The position numbers and the translations under genes were made by a program. From Leptasterias polaris (lineage: Eukaryota > Echinodermata > Asteroidea > Forcipulatida > Asteriidae): a stretch of 64,000 bases of DNA. Position 1 is the stretch's first letter; each line of letters begins with the position of its first letter. Positions 21,361 to 32,000 of the stretch are shown here, piece by piece. The stretch lies in contig JAZGTN010000026.1 in the NCBI GenBank assembly GCA_037783415.1, forward strand, positions 1,385,001-1,449,000. Direction: 5' to 3'. The notes beneath the pieces were generated by a model, which saw nothing but the letters and a program-made list of their open reading frames with translations, ran no database searches and had not been told where the DNA came from.

Positions 21361-23133
21361 CCAACTTATTGTGTGAATGTAGGGTAGATCAGGCCAGATG
21401 GTAATAAGAAGCGAGTAAATTGAGTACGGAGTCCCCGAAATGACCATCACCACGATGATGTACGCTAGAGTGCGAGTTGCTCGTCTGCTGCTGTTGAGAC
21501 TTCTAAGGTGGTGGGTGCTTCGTAGAAGCCCTTGCTTCTTCTGAGACGCACCAATGGATCTTATCACAATTTCGATGTTGTTGGGGTGTTCGTGGTTTTC
21601 TTTGCCCGTTGCTACCGATGGTTCATCAGTGTGGTGAGCGCCCTCTTTGCAGCTCTTGTTCAGGTTGAAATGTGACGAGCAGTGGTTGAGTTGTGGAGCG
21701 GAGCCGCTGTTGAGTTGCTGATCGGGGCTGTTGAGTTGTTGATCGGAGCTGTTGGGTTGCTGATCGGGGCTGTTGGGTTGCTGAGCGGGACCGTTGGGTT
21801 GCTGATCGGAGCCGTTGGGTTGTTGGGTGGAGCTGTTGGGTTGTTGAGCAGGGCCGTTGTTTGGTTGTTGAGTGGAGCTATTTTTGAGTTGTTGATGAGC
21901 GGAGTCGTTGTTGAGTTGTTGAGCGGAGTCGTTGTTGAGTTGTTGAGCGGAGCCGCTGTTGAGTTGTTGAGCGGGGCCGTTGGGTTGCTGATCGGGGCCG
22001 TTGGGTTGTTGAGCTGAGCTGTTGGGTTGTTGAGCGGGGACAATGTTTGGTTGTTGATCGGGGACGTTGTTTGGTTGTTGAGCGAAGTCGTTGTTGTGTT
22101 GTTGAGCGGAGCTGTTGGGTTGTTGAGCAGGGACGTTGTTTGGTTGTTGAGCGGAGTCGTTGTTTGGTTGTTGAGCGGAGTCGTTGTTGAGTTGTTGAGC
22201 GGAGTCGTTGGGTTGTTGGGCGGAGCTGTTGGGTTGTTGAGCAGGGACGTTGTTTGGTTGTTGAGCGGAGTCGTTGTTGAGTTGTTGAGTGGACGATTTT
22301 TCAAGAACCTCTGTTTCGGTGCCGCATTTGGCCGGATTCTCTGTTTTTGCTGTAGGTGTAAACTTATTGTCCAGTCGTTTACGGATAACTCTGAAGTAAA
22401 TAAAGGAATAAAGACAAGATGTGCCTACGATCGGAATCCAGGATATTACGATGGATGAGCCCAACAGTACCGCTTTGCTACTTGCGTATGGTATGTAGCA
22501 CCGAAAGGGAGGGATTGGTCGGAAAACGCCCATCGGAGGCAGGATCAGTATGACGACGGACCACAAGAGGAATGGGATAAGGATACCTGGGAGGAGCATC
22601 TTGGCAGCGTGTCTTCGATTTTTCTCCCGGAGATGTTTAAGGGGCATACACAATGCTCGGTACCGATCCACACAGATGATGAAGGTCAACAGAAGCGTCA
22701 TGTGTACAAAAACCGTGTTCAAGTAGACAGACACCATGCATACTGTGTTGCCGAATGGCCAGTAACCAATTAGCCATGTTACATTTAAAACAATCGGTGT
22801 GATGCCACTGGCAAGATCAGCAACTGCTAAAGTTACAATATAATAGTTAGTGTATGTCTGCAGTTTTTTGAACTTAATGAACGAGAGCACTACCAGCGAG
22901 TTACCAATGATTGTAACTAACAGCACAACCAGGCAGATTGTGGTTTTCAGCGCGAAAAACCAAACCGGGGATGGGGGAAACTCGGGAATCCCAGGATAAA
23001 CCACTTCGGAATTTTCGAGCTGCTTTGAAAACGTCTGGACAGGTAAAGTAGAAGTAGTCTCGTTTGACAATTCGTATGAATCGAAAGAAGCAATACTTAT
23101 ATTTTCAGTTAGCTCATTCTGCTGTAAACTCAT
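21361..23133 (-). CDS. GPCR 2, first coding exon (N-terminus to loop 3 and TM6)
   Basis: The ATG at 23133 (encoding MSLQQNELTENISI) is the first methionine in a frame that stays open; the upstream start at 23178 is a TTG. The exon ends after TISW at 21361 with donor GTAAGA, and reading on adds 20 intronic residues and a false stop. The spliced protein is 643 aa. Seen: glycosylation sites NIS and NET; TM1 with GNSLVVL; TM2 LAVADLASG; loop 1 IGYWPFG; TM3 FIICVDRYRALCMPL with intact DRY; TM5 SWIPIVGTS; a very long loop 3 holding a Gln/Asn repeat; TM6 VVMVISGTPYSIY. Residue 3.32 is Asn, and 6.48, usually Trp, is Gly. It belongs to class A, nearest by eye to muscarinic/histamine receptors, ligand unknown. 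It is a paralogue of the receptor at 1-1145. Confidence 0.9.
21690..22300 (-). repeat. Coding minisatellite: Gln/Asn/Pro/Ser repeat in GPCR 2 loop 3
   Basis: About 28 imperfect 21-24 bp units encode variants of SAQQPNN, SAQQLNND and DQQPNGP, about 210 residues in all (roughly residues 275-485 from the ATG). The units keep the receptor frame throughout, so length changes by whole units are tolerated. The plus strand reads GTTGTTGAGCGGAGTCGTTG and variants, giving long antisense frames that are shadows. Confidence 0.95.
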
Positions 23134-23360
23134 TCTGGCCGTGTTATTACAACTTTGATTCCAATACTGCCGTTTCAATGGTGAACGACTAAACAGGAAA
23201 CCGAAGCACCAAATTCGCCTGTAACTAAATAACTTGAACCGTTCGTTTCAACTCTTTGTGAGAAAACTGCGATAGTCGGCAATGTTTTCATGAGTGAAGT
23301 TTCTTGCAATGAGAATCATCACCCGAACGTTGGAATCTCATAACACAACAGGCGACGATC

Positions 23361-23401
23361 ATTTTTATACCTCAATCCTCACTGAAAGACGAAATGATTG
23401 G
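23361..23401 (-). promoter_or_regulatory. Possible core promoter of GPCR 2 (TATA and CCAAT)
   Basis: On the minus strand GTATAAAAAT (23370-23361) lies about 230 bp upstream of the ATG, and CCAAT (23401-23397) about 30 bp further upstream. Spacing is ordinary for a TATA promoter, but this rests on motif matches only. Confidence 0.35.
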
Positions 23402-25060
23402 TTCAAGCTAGCTCGGTGACGGCGGACTTTGAAACAGTCAAACTGAGCATGTCTGAGCAGCTGTTAGGGACAGCCCGTCGATGTTCAGAAAAAGCCCTTA
23501 AGACATTACGTTGGTGAGTCTTGACGTCACACTCACATGCATCCGTTGCGCTCCGGCTCACGTTAGTGTGCATTGTTTCACCCACTATAACCCCTTTTGT
23601 AATTTTAAATGCGGTTCTTATGACAGGAGCTTTTAAATCAGACAAGGCCCGAGTCCCTGCAAAACATACGCAAAAGGCAGGTCCAATTATAACTTTTTCT
23701 GACGCAACTTCCTTAAAACATAGCGCACTGCATTTTCTATGTCTTATATCGCTGGAGCCAATCAGCGTGAAGTAGGCGTGGCTTAAAATTGCGTCACACT
23801 ATACGTCCTGTGCAGTAATTGGTCTAAAACGAAATCAAATGAACTACAATGGGCATACACAGAAGAGGCATATAGGGTAAAATCTGAATTATTATTATAG
23901 TTACTTGTGCTGAAGTTATATCGAACAAAATAGTATATAGTTTTAGCACAAATTACGTCATATCAATGTAGAGACAAGGGAAGGAGACCGGCCCTTAAAA
24001 AGGACGAGGATTCAACAATATATAATAAAAGTAACACATTCTATAGATGACGTGTAAAATATAAACTAATCTCCTGTACTGATTTAATACTTCAATTCAA
24101 CAGTACATTGACTACAGCATACATTACAAAATAGCACATCACTTATGTAAAGACTAAACTTAAAGGTCAAAAGGTCAGCACAACACGAGGTTGTCTACAC
24201 ACACACACACGCACACACAATTCACACATACCGATTGAAATAGCCTTAAAAAAGACAATATTTCTCTAATCAAAATATAATTTAAGATAAAAGTGATACT
24301 CACAGGGAGTTCTAGGACATTATCCCTCCCCAATGTATTATTTGGAGCATGGCCAGAGCCATGCTCCCCACAAAATGGAGAGAAATACAGACCAAATATA
24401 TATGTGCTCTCTCTTGCTAACAAGCTAAATTGGAAAAGAGAATGAGTCTACAGGTCGCGACCCCAAAGTACAGTAAATATGTAAATCACAAAAGTTGGAG
24501 TACTGATGTGAACACTGAGGGCGCACTTGGGTTCCCTACATCAATATCAAAGGTGAGATGTTGTGGCTGTAATATGACATTATTCCAAACAAAAGTTATT
24601 TTGAATTCATGCGTATCCATTTAGTTGGTAGGGCCTACCCCCAGTCTAAAAACAAAACAAAAAACATTAGCGTTGGTCACTATGACAAACATTATTGTTT
24701 AAATGCACTAATTGTTGCTTCACCAGTTATGTGAAGGTGAAAAGAGTTACAGACACACCATTATATTTAATTGTCATATTATGACATTTAAACCACATGC
24801 TTTATCGCCCACACAGCTTAATGTCAATCAGACTATCCGAGTCATACACTATGTCCAGGATCATGGGGCCACGAGCATTGTTTTTTGTCATAAAGAGTCG
24901 TGAATGTGTTGTAACTCTCTCGAATTTTATTTTATAAACAACAACCTTTCTTCAATTTGAAGGCTATATTATACGGAAGCCGGATAGCGCCAGGCCGGGG
25001 ATAAGACCAAGAGGACTAATATTTTTTTAAAGCGTGTGAATATTTTTTACCCTTTATGTG
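23402..25060. other. Intergenic; one dispersed repeat
   Basis: No gene seen. The region about 24040-24560 shares several blocks with 32090-32500 (AACACTGAGGGCGCACTTG, AATCTCCTG, CTCACAGGGAG/CTCACTGGGGA), so both are copies of one dispersed element of unknown class. A (CA)n tract is at 24197-24222. Confidence 0.4.
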
Positions 25061-25064
25061 GCGG

Positions 25065-25225
25065 CCGTCACATGTTATCTGGCCACCACATAGTTATCTA
25101 GCTGACGTCACACAATTATATGGCCGCCACATAATTATCTGGCCACCAATAGTTATCTAGCTGACGTCACACGATTATCTGGCCGCGCCACATAGCTATT
25201 TGGTCGCCACATCATTATCTTGCCA
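25065..25225. repeat. Tandem repeat with TGACGTCA-type motifs
   Basis: About two and a half imperfect units of roughly 68 bp with the blocks TTATCTGGCCACCA, TAGTTATCTAGCTGACGTCACAC and ATTATCTGGCCGC. Confidence 0.75.
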
Positions 25226-25696
25226 TCGCTTAATCCAGTCGCCGCCAAAAAGGGTCTCCGTCATCTACTTGTCAACAAAATAATTCACCTCTTTGGGCCT
25301 TGGTATTTATTGGTTACCTGCGAAAAAGCACCCCAACGCGATTAAATTTCGAGGTTTAGTGACGTTTATATCACATGGTTGAAAAAATGGTTTGCGTCAC
25401 TTGTGCGCATGTCTTTTTTCTTGTTAACTTTTTGGATTGGGGGGTCACCACTCCGGACCCCGTCTGCGCATGTCTTTACCCTTGTGAACTTTTTTGACGG
25501 ACGATCGATCGCGTGATGATCGATCATATCCTCGATCCTGTTGATGACTGTGGTCCGGTCGCAGTTTAAATTTGTTTGATGTCATCAGATGATAAAAAGA
25601 TATTGTCTTCCGGTGTTCGTCTTAATGAAAGTCACACACTAATCAAGAGATAGAACGTGTCCATTTCAAAGTGAAGTTAACGGTAAGTGCTGAAAT
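25226..25696. other. Intergenic, nothing recognised
   Basis: Spacer with short self-complementary GATCGATC strings around 25500-25550; no gene seen. Confidence 0.3.
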
Positions 25697-25794
25697 CTAC
25701 GTAGTTGCGATACTCGTAACCCGTCCATCCTCCCCCGACGGTCGGGAGGATGGAGGATACGAATAAACGATTATCGCAACTACCCCGTACGTAG
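25697..25794. repeat. Nested cruciform
   Basis: The outer arms CTACGTAGTTGCGATA and TATCGCAACTAC...GTACGTAG enclose an inner hairpin at 25725-25753 (CCATCCTCCCCCGAC facing GTCGGGAGGATGG). It is probably a short foldback element. Confidence 0.8.
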
Positions 25795-26224
25795 TACAAG
25801 TATCGTAGGACGCCCTGTATTCAGGGGGTCCCTGAAATCGAGGCAAACCTTTGACCTCTCTGCGCGCGATGTAAACAGTCCCTAGATACAATTTTTGTGG
25901 TTTGACTTGCCAAGCAAAGAGTCTCCTCTCATTTGACCAAAACTTAGAAACATGTAAGGCTCCACTGGTTAGTTGCACTTGTAAATGCAAAAAGTTGTGG
26001 TATTTTAGGCATTTCTGCAAGGTACAAAAATATGTCATACTGTCGGGGGCCATAACAAAAAAAATTCCCACCGAAAAAGTTTCATCAAACACTATTTCAA
26101 TTCACAATTCACGATGATCAAATCATGTGACTGAACATTCTGCTGAGCATTCTGGGGAAAAAAATACAGAGGCTTAAAGAAGCCATGTGCCTTATATCAT
26201 TTTCTAATAGTCTGGATAATTTTT
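25795..26224. other. Intergenic, nothing recognised
   Basis: No supported feature; a minus-strand ORF here is partly the antisense of the cruciform. Confidence 0.3.
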
Positions 26225-27415
26225 TTTTGTAACACTCTATCATTTTTGTTATTAATATTAAAATTTAAACATCAGCTTTGTGATTCGATTATCACTGTTT
26301 ATTTATATGCTTTATTATAAATGTTAAGAAACATAAAAAGACACAAAACTAAATAAAAATAAGATTTCAAAGCCAAGAATTATTTACATTTTTTTATTTT
26401 TTTTTTATTTTTTTAGTTTTAAAAAAATACCATGGTTATTTTTTAAACTAAATAAAAAATATGTTGAATAAAATGAAGAAAACTGCTGGCTATAGAGTCA
26501 TACACTAAGTCTCACAGAACACTAATAGTCACTGCAGATGTTTCTTCCACGTATGGCTTCACCCGGACACCATACTTTCTTGTTTGCATCGAAAACAGGT
26601 CAAACTCAAAACAAATGGGACGCTATTGAAGTCATCGAAGATCGGTGCGTGGTGTGAAAGTTTCAATGTCCATCACGTTTTAATATATGTTTGCATATTT
26701 CTTATAAACAAAGGAAGGTAATTAGGGCATCAGTTGATTATGGAATATTTTTATTTGTTTTCAATTCAAAGAAAAAGGCATACTACATCGAAAACCGGAC
26801 AGGGGAGGATATAGTCTCGTCTGGAGAAAATTTGTGTAACCCTCATTATCATTATTATTGTTTTAAAATTTAAACATCGGCTTGGTGATTCAATTATCAC
26901 TGTTTATTTATGTGCTTTATTATATATGTTAAGAAACATAAAAAGACACAAAACTAAAAAAATATCAGATTTGAAAGCCAAGAATTATTTACATTTTTTT
27001 TAAGTTTTTGCAAATTACCATCATAATTTTTTTAATTAAATAAAAAATATTTTGAATAAAATGAAGACAACTGCTGGCTATAGAGTCATACACAAAGTCT
27101 CACAGAACACTTGAAGTCACTGCAGATGTTTCTTCTGCGTATGGCTTCACCGGGACACCATACTTTCTTGTTTGCCTCGAAAACAGGTAAAACTCAAAAC
27201 AAATGGGACGCTATTGAAGTCATCGAAGATCGGTGCGTGGTGTGAAAGTTTCAATGTCTATCAAGTTTTAATATATTTTTTACATACTTCTTATAAACAA
27301 AGGAAGGTAATTAGGGCATCAGTTGATATATGGCATAATTATTTTTTTTTCAATTCAAAGAAAAAGGCATATAGGCCTAGTACATCGAAAACCGGACAGG
27401 GGAGGATACAAAGTA
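26225..27415. repeat. Tandem duplication of a roughly 600-bp unit
   Basis: Copy 1 (about 26225-26825) and copy 2 (about 26830-27410) align along their length, sharing AAAATTTAAACATC, CTGCTGGCTATAGAGTCATA, GGCTTCACCSGGACACCATA, GACGCTATTGAAGTCATCGA and ATCGAAAACCGGACAGGGGA. Differences are scattered substitutions and A/T-run length changes. No coding capacity is evident. Confidence 0.85.
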
Positions 27416-27781
27416 CAATCCACCATGGCTGTTACGTCAGTGTCACTCAGCAATCCGTAACTGTATGAATAATGCTGAGTGAGTCCTTCGCAACAACAAA
27501 ACTTCGTAATGTGTAAATAAATTCTGCAGTGTTTTGATGCTTTCTGTCATAATTATGCTTCGCTCCTGGAAGTGGAAGGGCAAGGAAAGGGCTGGCTGTT
27601 TCTCACAACAAAGTACACTCCAATGTGCAATGAGGGGTAACTTGCACGACCGTACCTAACCTACGCTACACTCTACTCTACTCTTAGTCTTTGTCTAATT
27701 CTAAGCACTGGAAAAATTAAAAAGGCCATCACCTTGATTGAACATACAAGTAAACTAAAGCCAACATTGCAGGGCTGGGGG
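27416..27781. other. Intergenic, nothing recognised
   Basis: Spacer following the duplication; no supported feature. Confidence 0.3.
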
Positions 27782-27849
27782 TAGCCCCATATAGTGCCAA
27801 TATTCTGGACTCGAGGAAGTCCAGAGTATTGACACTATTTATGGGGCTA
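27782..27849. repeat. Imperfect hairpin, about 31-bp stem
   Basis: TAGCCCCATATAGTGCCAAT... pairs with ...ATTGACACTATTTATGGGGCTA around a CGAGGA loop, with only a few mismatches. A 15-nt G run follows at 27854-27868. Confidence 0.85.
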
Positions 27850-27868
27850 GGCTGGGGGGGGGGGGGGG

Positions 27869-28944
27869 CAAGGGCATTTTGTGTAGACAAAATGTCTCCA
27901 TGATGGTTAATTGTCACTATAATCATAACCTATTGTTTCAGTGGGCCTTTAAAATACAACGTGTGTAAGAGTAATTAGTGACGGTGTTTACATGGTCAGA
28001 TGGTAGTATTTACTGTTGATTAATGATAAGTGCAAGTGTGACTATAATTATTAGCATACTACTAATCTAGACTGACTTTCTAGTACAGTAGTACTAGTAG
28101 TACTAACACTCCTGTACAAAGCGTAGTATCATCTGGCTTCAATTGACCTCGCAGCAACTTCTACATCAACCCCGAGGGATCAAGAAAAACTAGACAAACT
28201 TCTGCAATTTCATTTAGATATCCTCAACCAAACAAGAACTATTAGAAATACTCATTTTTGCCAAGAACAATAGCCCAACAGAATAGCCTGCCATCTGACA
28301 TCAGGGAGTCACCAACTATAGTCTTAGAAACTTTAAAGACTAGAACCCACAATAGCAATCTTCTTCAAATCACACGGGGGGGGGGGGGGGGGGGGGGGGC
28401 TCTTTCAGATTACTAAGCTGCTTTGCACCATTACTGCGCCCTGTGCGAGATATCCAGTCTATTTGAGTTTGCACAGTAGCTAACAAATTATGCAGATGCA
28501 GATGCAGATGATGTCATTTTTAGTCACACTGCAGTGTTTTTCATATGTTGTTGGCGACATTAATTTTCGACACAAGACAAAGATTAAATTATTCTGAAAA
28601 TTGGCCAAGCTTTTGTTTGCATTACTAAAGTTCACCAAAATGATGATATTTTTGTAATTTGTTCATTATCGTTCTGAAACAGCAACAGGTCTTAATAGAA
28701 AAAACATTGCATGCATTTTGTAAAACAAATTGAAAAAGTTCTGTGGAAGGCTATTCTGAGCAATAAAAATGACCCGCAAAATATTGTTTTCCTTTGGTGA
28801 ACAAGCCTGCTTGGGTTTGCTAGGACATAAGTTAACAATCTCAAGTGTTTAACCACAAAAAAATTTCCCCTTTATATTTTTGAAAGAACAACACTGCATA
28901 AGTTATTCCATGTGATTTCTATTTACTCAGATTTCAGCTGTATC
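27869..28944. other. Upstream flank of the mesothelin-like gene
   Basis: No other gene seen. It contains a 24-nt G run (28376-28399) and a small palindrome GTAGTACTAGTAGTACTA (28087-28104). TTTATATTTTT at about 28870, 75 bp before the gene's ATG, is a weak TATA candidate. Confidence 0.35.
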
Positions 28945-29005
28945 ATGGTGCAACAAAGTAAAGTCACGTCTTTCCTCATTGTCCTTAGCATCCTACACCC
29001 TGTAT
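28945..29005 (+). CDS. Exon 1: signal peptide
   Basis: ATG in the context ATCATGG, then MVQQSKVTSFLIVLSILHPV: a lysine followed by a hydrophobic core, as in a secretory signal. Donor TAT|GTAAGT, phase 1. No upstream in-frame ATG is present in the local open frame. Confidence 0.7.
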
Positions 29006-32000
29006 GTAAGTATTACATCTTTGAAGGCAAAGTATACATTTGGTTTATGGAACCATTTGATTGTTTTATGGAAATACATACAATCAATCTAACCTGTGAA
29101 AATGTCACTACAAAAGGTGGTCACGTTTTTTGAGAAATTGCTGAAAAACCAGAGTGAATATGTCTACACACACAGGAAGAATATTCCCTATACACATTTC
29201 TCAAATTCAAATTTTGGGGCATAAAACCTTATATATTTTTCCATAACGAAATTACTTCAAAGTGAAATGATTCTCAAAATGCTTTACTATCAAAAGCTGC
29301 TGTACATAAGTTCTTATTGCCATTAATTTTCAAAGTCATTTCAAAACGTATACAGACCCTTTAACATCCAAGATTCTTTCTTTTACCAGCAAGTTTTGTT
29401 ACTTTCGATCCTTTTCAGTGTAACATTACCAGGGCTCAAAATTTACATTGGACCATATTCCTCAGGCAAGTGATTGCAGCGGTCCTGTTTCCACCCCCAC
29501 CTTTCTAGATGGGTAGACCAAATTCATTCCCATTAACAGGTTCTCAACAAACACACCATACAAATGTAACGAAATATTGATTGCGTGCTGCGGAGTTGTG
29601 GGGCGCTGTTGCATGGGCACCGTGCACCAGCAGGCGTGGCTGGTACCCTGCGTGGGTATATAAGCGCGTCGCACGTGTGCTGCAGGGTCTCTCCTTCCCG
29701 AACTTCTCTCGAGCTGTGCTTGTGCTGGCTGTGTTACGGGCACGTTCCGAGCGTTGGCTGTTGCTGGTTGTGCTTTGGGGAAGCTGCAGGCTGGATGCTG
29801 CGAGATAGGTAGCTGCACCTCATGTATAATCAGTTCCGATGTCCATTTGATTAATTACTGGATTAATTCAATGATTCTTGATTGAGATAAATCCCCGCTG
29901 ATATTAGTTACAATTACAAGCGGATCAACAGATAGCCAATCGACCTGTACAACCACCTAATTAGGAACCTCCAATCAACGCCTATGAACACCTAATAAGG
30001 GAACAGTTAATTATATAATAAACCAGTCCAGACAATGTAGATGATCGGTGTAAGGTGCATAATTGCATAATCATTTAAGTGTCAGCCCCTGTATGGTGTG
30101 TGGTGTGTGCGTGGTGATCGACTTAGGCGCCTGGAGGTAGACTTCCCCCAAAACGAGTCCGCCCCTCAGGTCTCTGCGGTTACCGCTCGTCGCTGAGGCC
30201 GAAGTCCCGTGTTATCCGGTAACCCCGCCGGGAGAATCCGTTAGACAGTGGACAAGTTGAAGTAAAAAACAATTTATTATGTTTTGTCAGGGATTTTTTC
30301 CATATGTTTATTGGGTTTTTCTTTTATCGCCGCAATCGAAATAAGCAACAGGGATTTGAAATGCTATTTCCCCAAGTTTGACGGAGGTTTTTTCAGGTGG
30401 AGGTATTTCTCTGGAAGATTGATACTGGTGTAAACCTGATCAGAAGAAAGCTTTCAGGTTGTTGTTGATAGTTTCCAATCCTGTACTTTGTCTCTTAGAA
30501 ACCTTTTTGTTTGTTTTTTTCTTTCTGTATACATGCAGTAATTGATGCACAGGTAGCCCAAGTTGAGCCTAAAAAGGAGGACCATAGGTGGCATGAACAG
30601 TTTGATCCCAAAGGTAACAACTGAATTATTTGAATCCAGGATTCAATACAGCTAAGCGTTTCTACATGACAGCTTCGCTCTACAAACACCATGCTCCTTA
30701 ACATCCCCGTTCTATAACACACTTGGGAAAACCGTTCTTTTTCACATGCTGGACCATCTCTTTGGAATGCTCTTCCACTGAACCTCGGACTAGTAGACAC
30801 TCTCTCCAGCCTCAAAACTAACTTGAAAACTCACTTGTTCAGTCTTAGCTTTAAGTACCGTCATTAGCAGAGTTCTTTTTCTATGCGCCAGGAGTGTCTT
30901 TCTGACAGATATGACGCACAACAAATGTCCATTATTATTATTATTATTATTATTATTAATAATAAGCCATTTGTGTGTTACTTGTGAAGAGTGTCTGCTA
31001 CAAGGACTTGTTTGATCACAAGTTCCCATTTAAATGTTATTTCCTCAGACTATCGAGACAGTTGCAAACATTGACAAAAGTATGCATTCATGTATAATTT
31101 TGTTCACATGTTTTTTTTAAATTACATACAGAGCATAACACTGACGTTCTAGATGACCAAGGGTAAGTTAGAGCTGTTCAAATATTAATAATAATTGTAC
31201 ATTCAATTAATCTAATTCAAAAACTCAGAAACTTAATTGTTATTATAACTAATTTCAATTGAATTCAACAAACCTATAAATGTAACTTAACTATGGAAAT
31301 TTCAATAATTGCAATTATGTATTGTTTTGGTTTATGGAAGTCCATGAGTTCAGAAGCCGAACACTCTCCACTAATTATAACAATCAGAAATAATACAGTG
31401 CCTAAAACAGCAGCTGACGGGCATTATTTGGGGTGGGAATTATGTTGTTATATTTTTTTTCCATAGATGTTTGTCTAGTCGAAGGATGTGAAGATATAAA
31501 AAGTCATTTTATGTTTTGTTGAACATGTGTTTATCAATTCAGAAAAATTTTGATCATGACTAAAATATTCAAGTACATGACGGGAGAACAACAGATCTCA
31601 AACTGCAATAAGAAAAAAGCTTTCTGTTTGATTCAAACATTTCTATATTGCAAGTACACTTTCATATGATACACTCACTGTCAAAATCAAGATGGGTTTT
31701 GATAGAAATCATATCAGCTAAATATAAATGCTCAAAATTTAAGTTTCAAATTGGAACAAAACTAGCCAGCCATTTTCCTCTCTATCTAATCAATTAAATG
31801 ATAAATTAAATTTTTCTATTGTTGATTACAAAAACTTATCAAAGATGCAATGAATTTTACTCGTTTTTTTATGGAACAGATTTCCTTGGGGATAAAACCT
31901 AAAACTTACGGGTGTTTTCCTCTTAGTGCATTGAAACAAATAAATTGTTTTATAGTGAATTTCGAGTTTTAGTTTACCATAAAGCCTTGTGATTGGTCAA

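Noticed and set aside
21660..22304. 214-residue Asn/Thr/Pro-rich ORF on the minus strand and Leu/Val-rich ORFs on the plus strand
   Set aside because: Other-frame and antisense readings of the GPCR loop 3 minisatellite.
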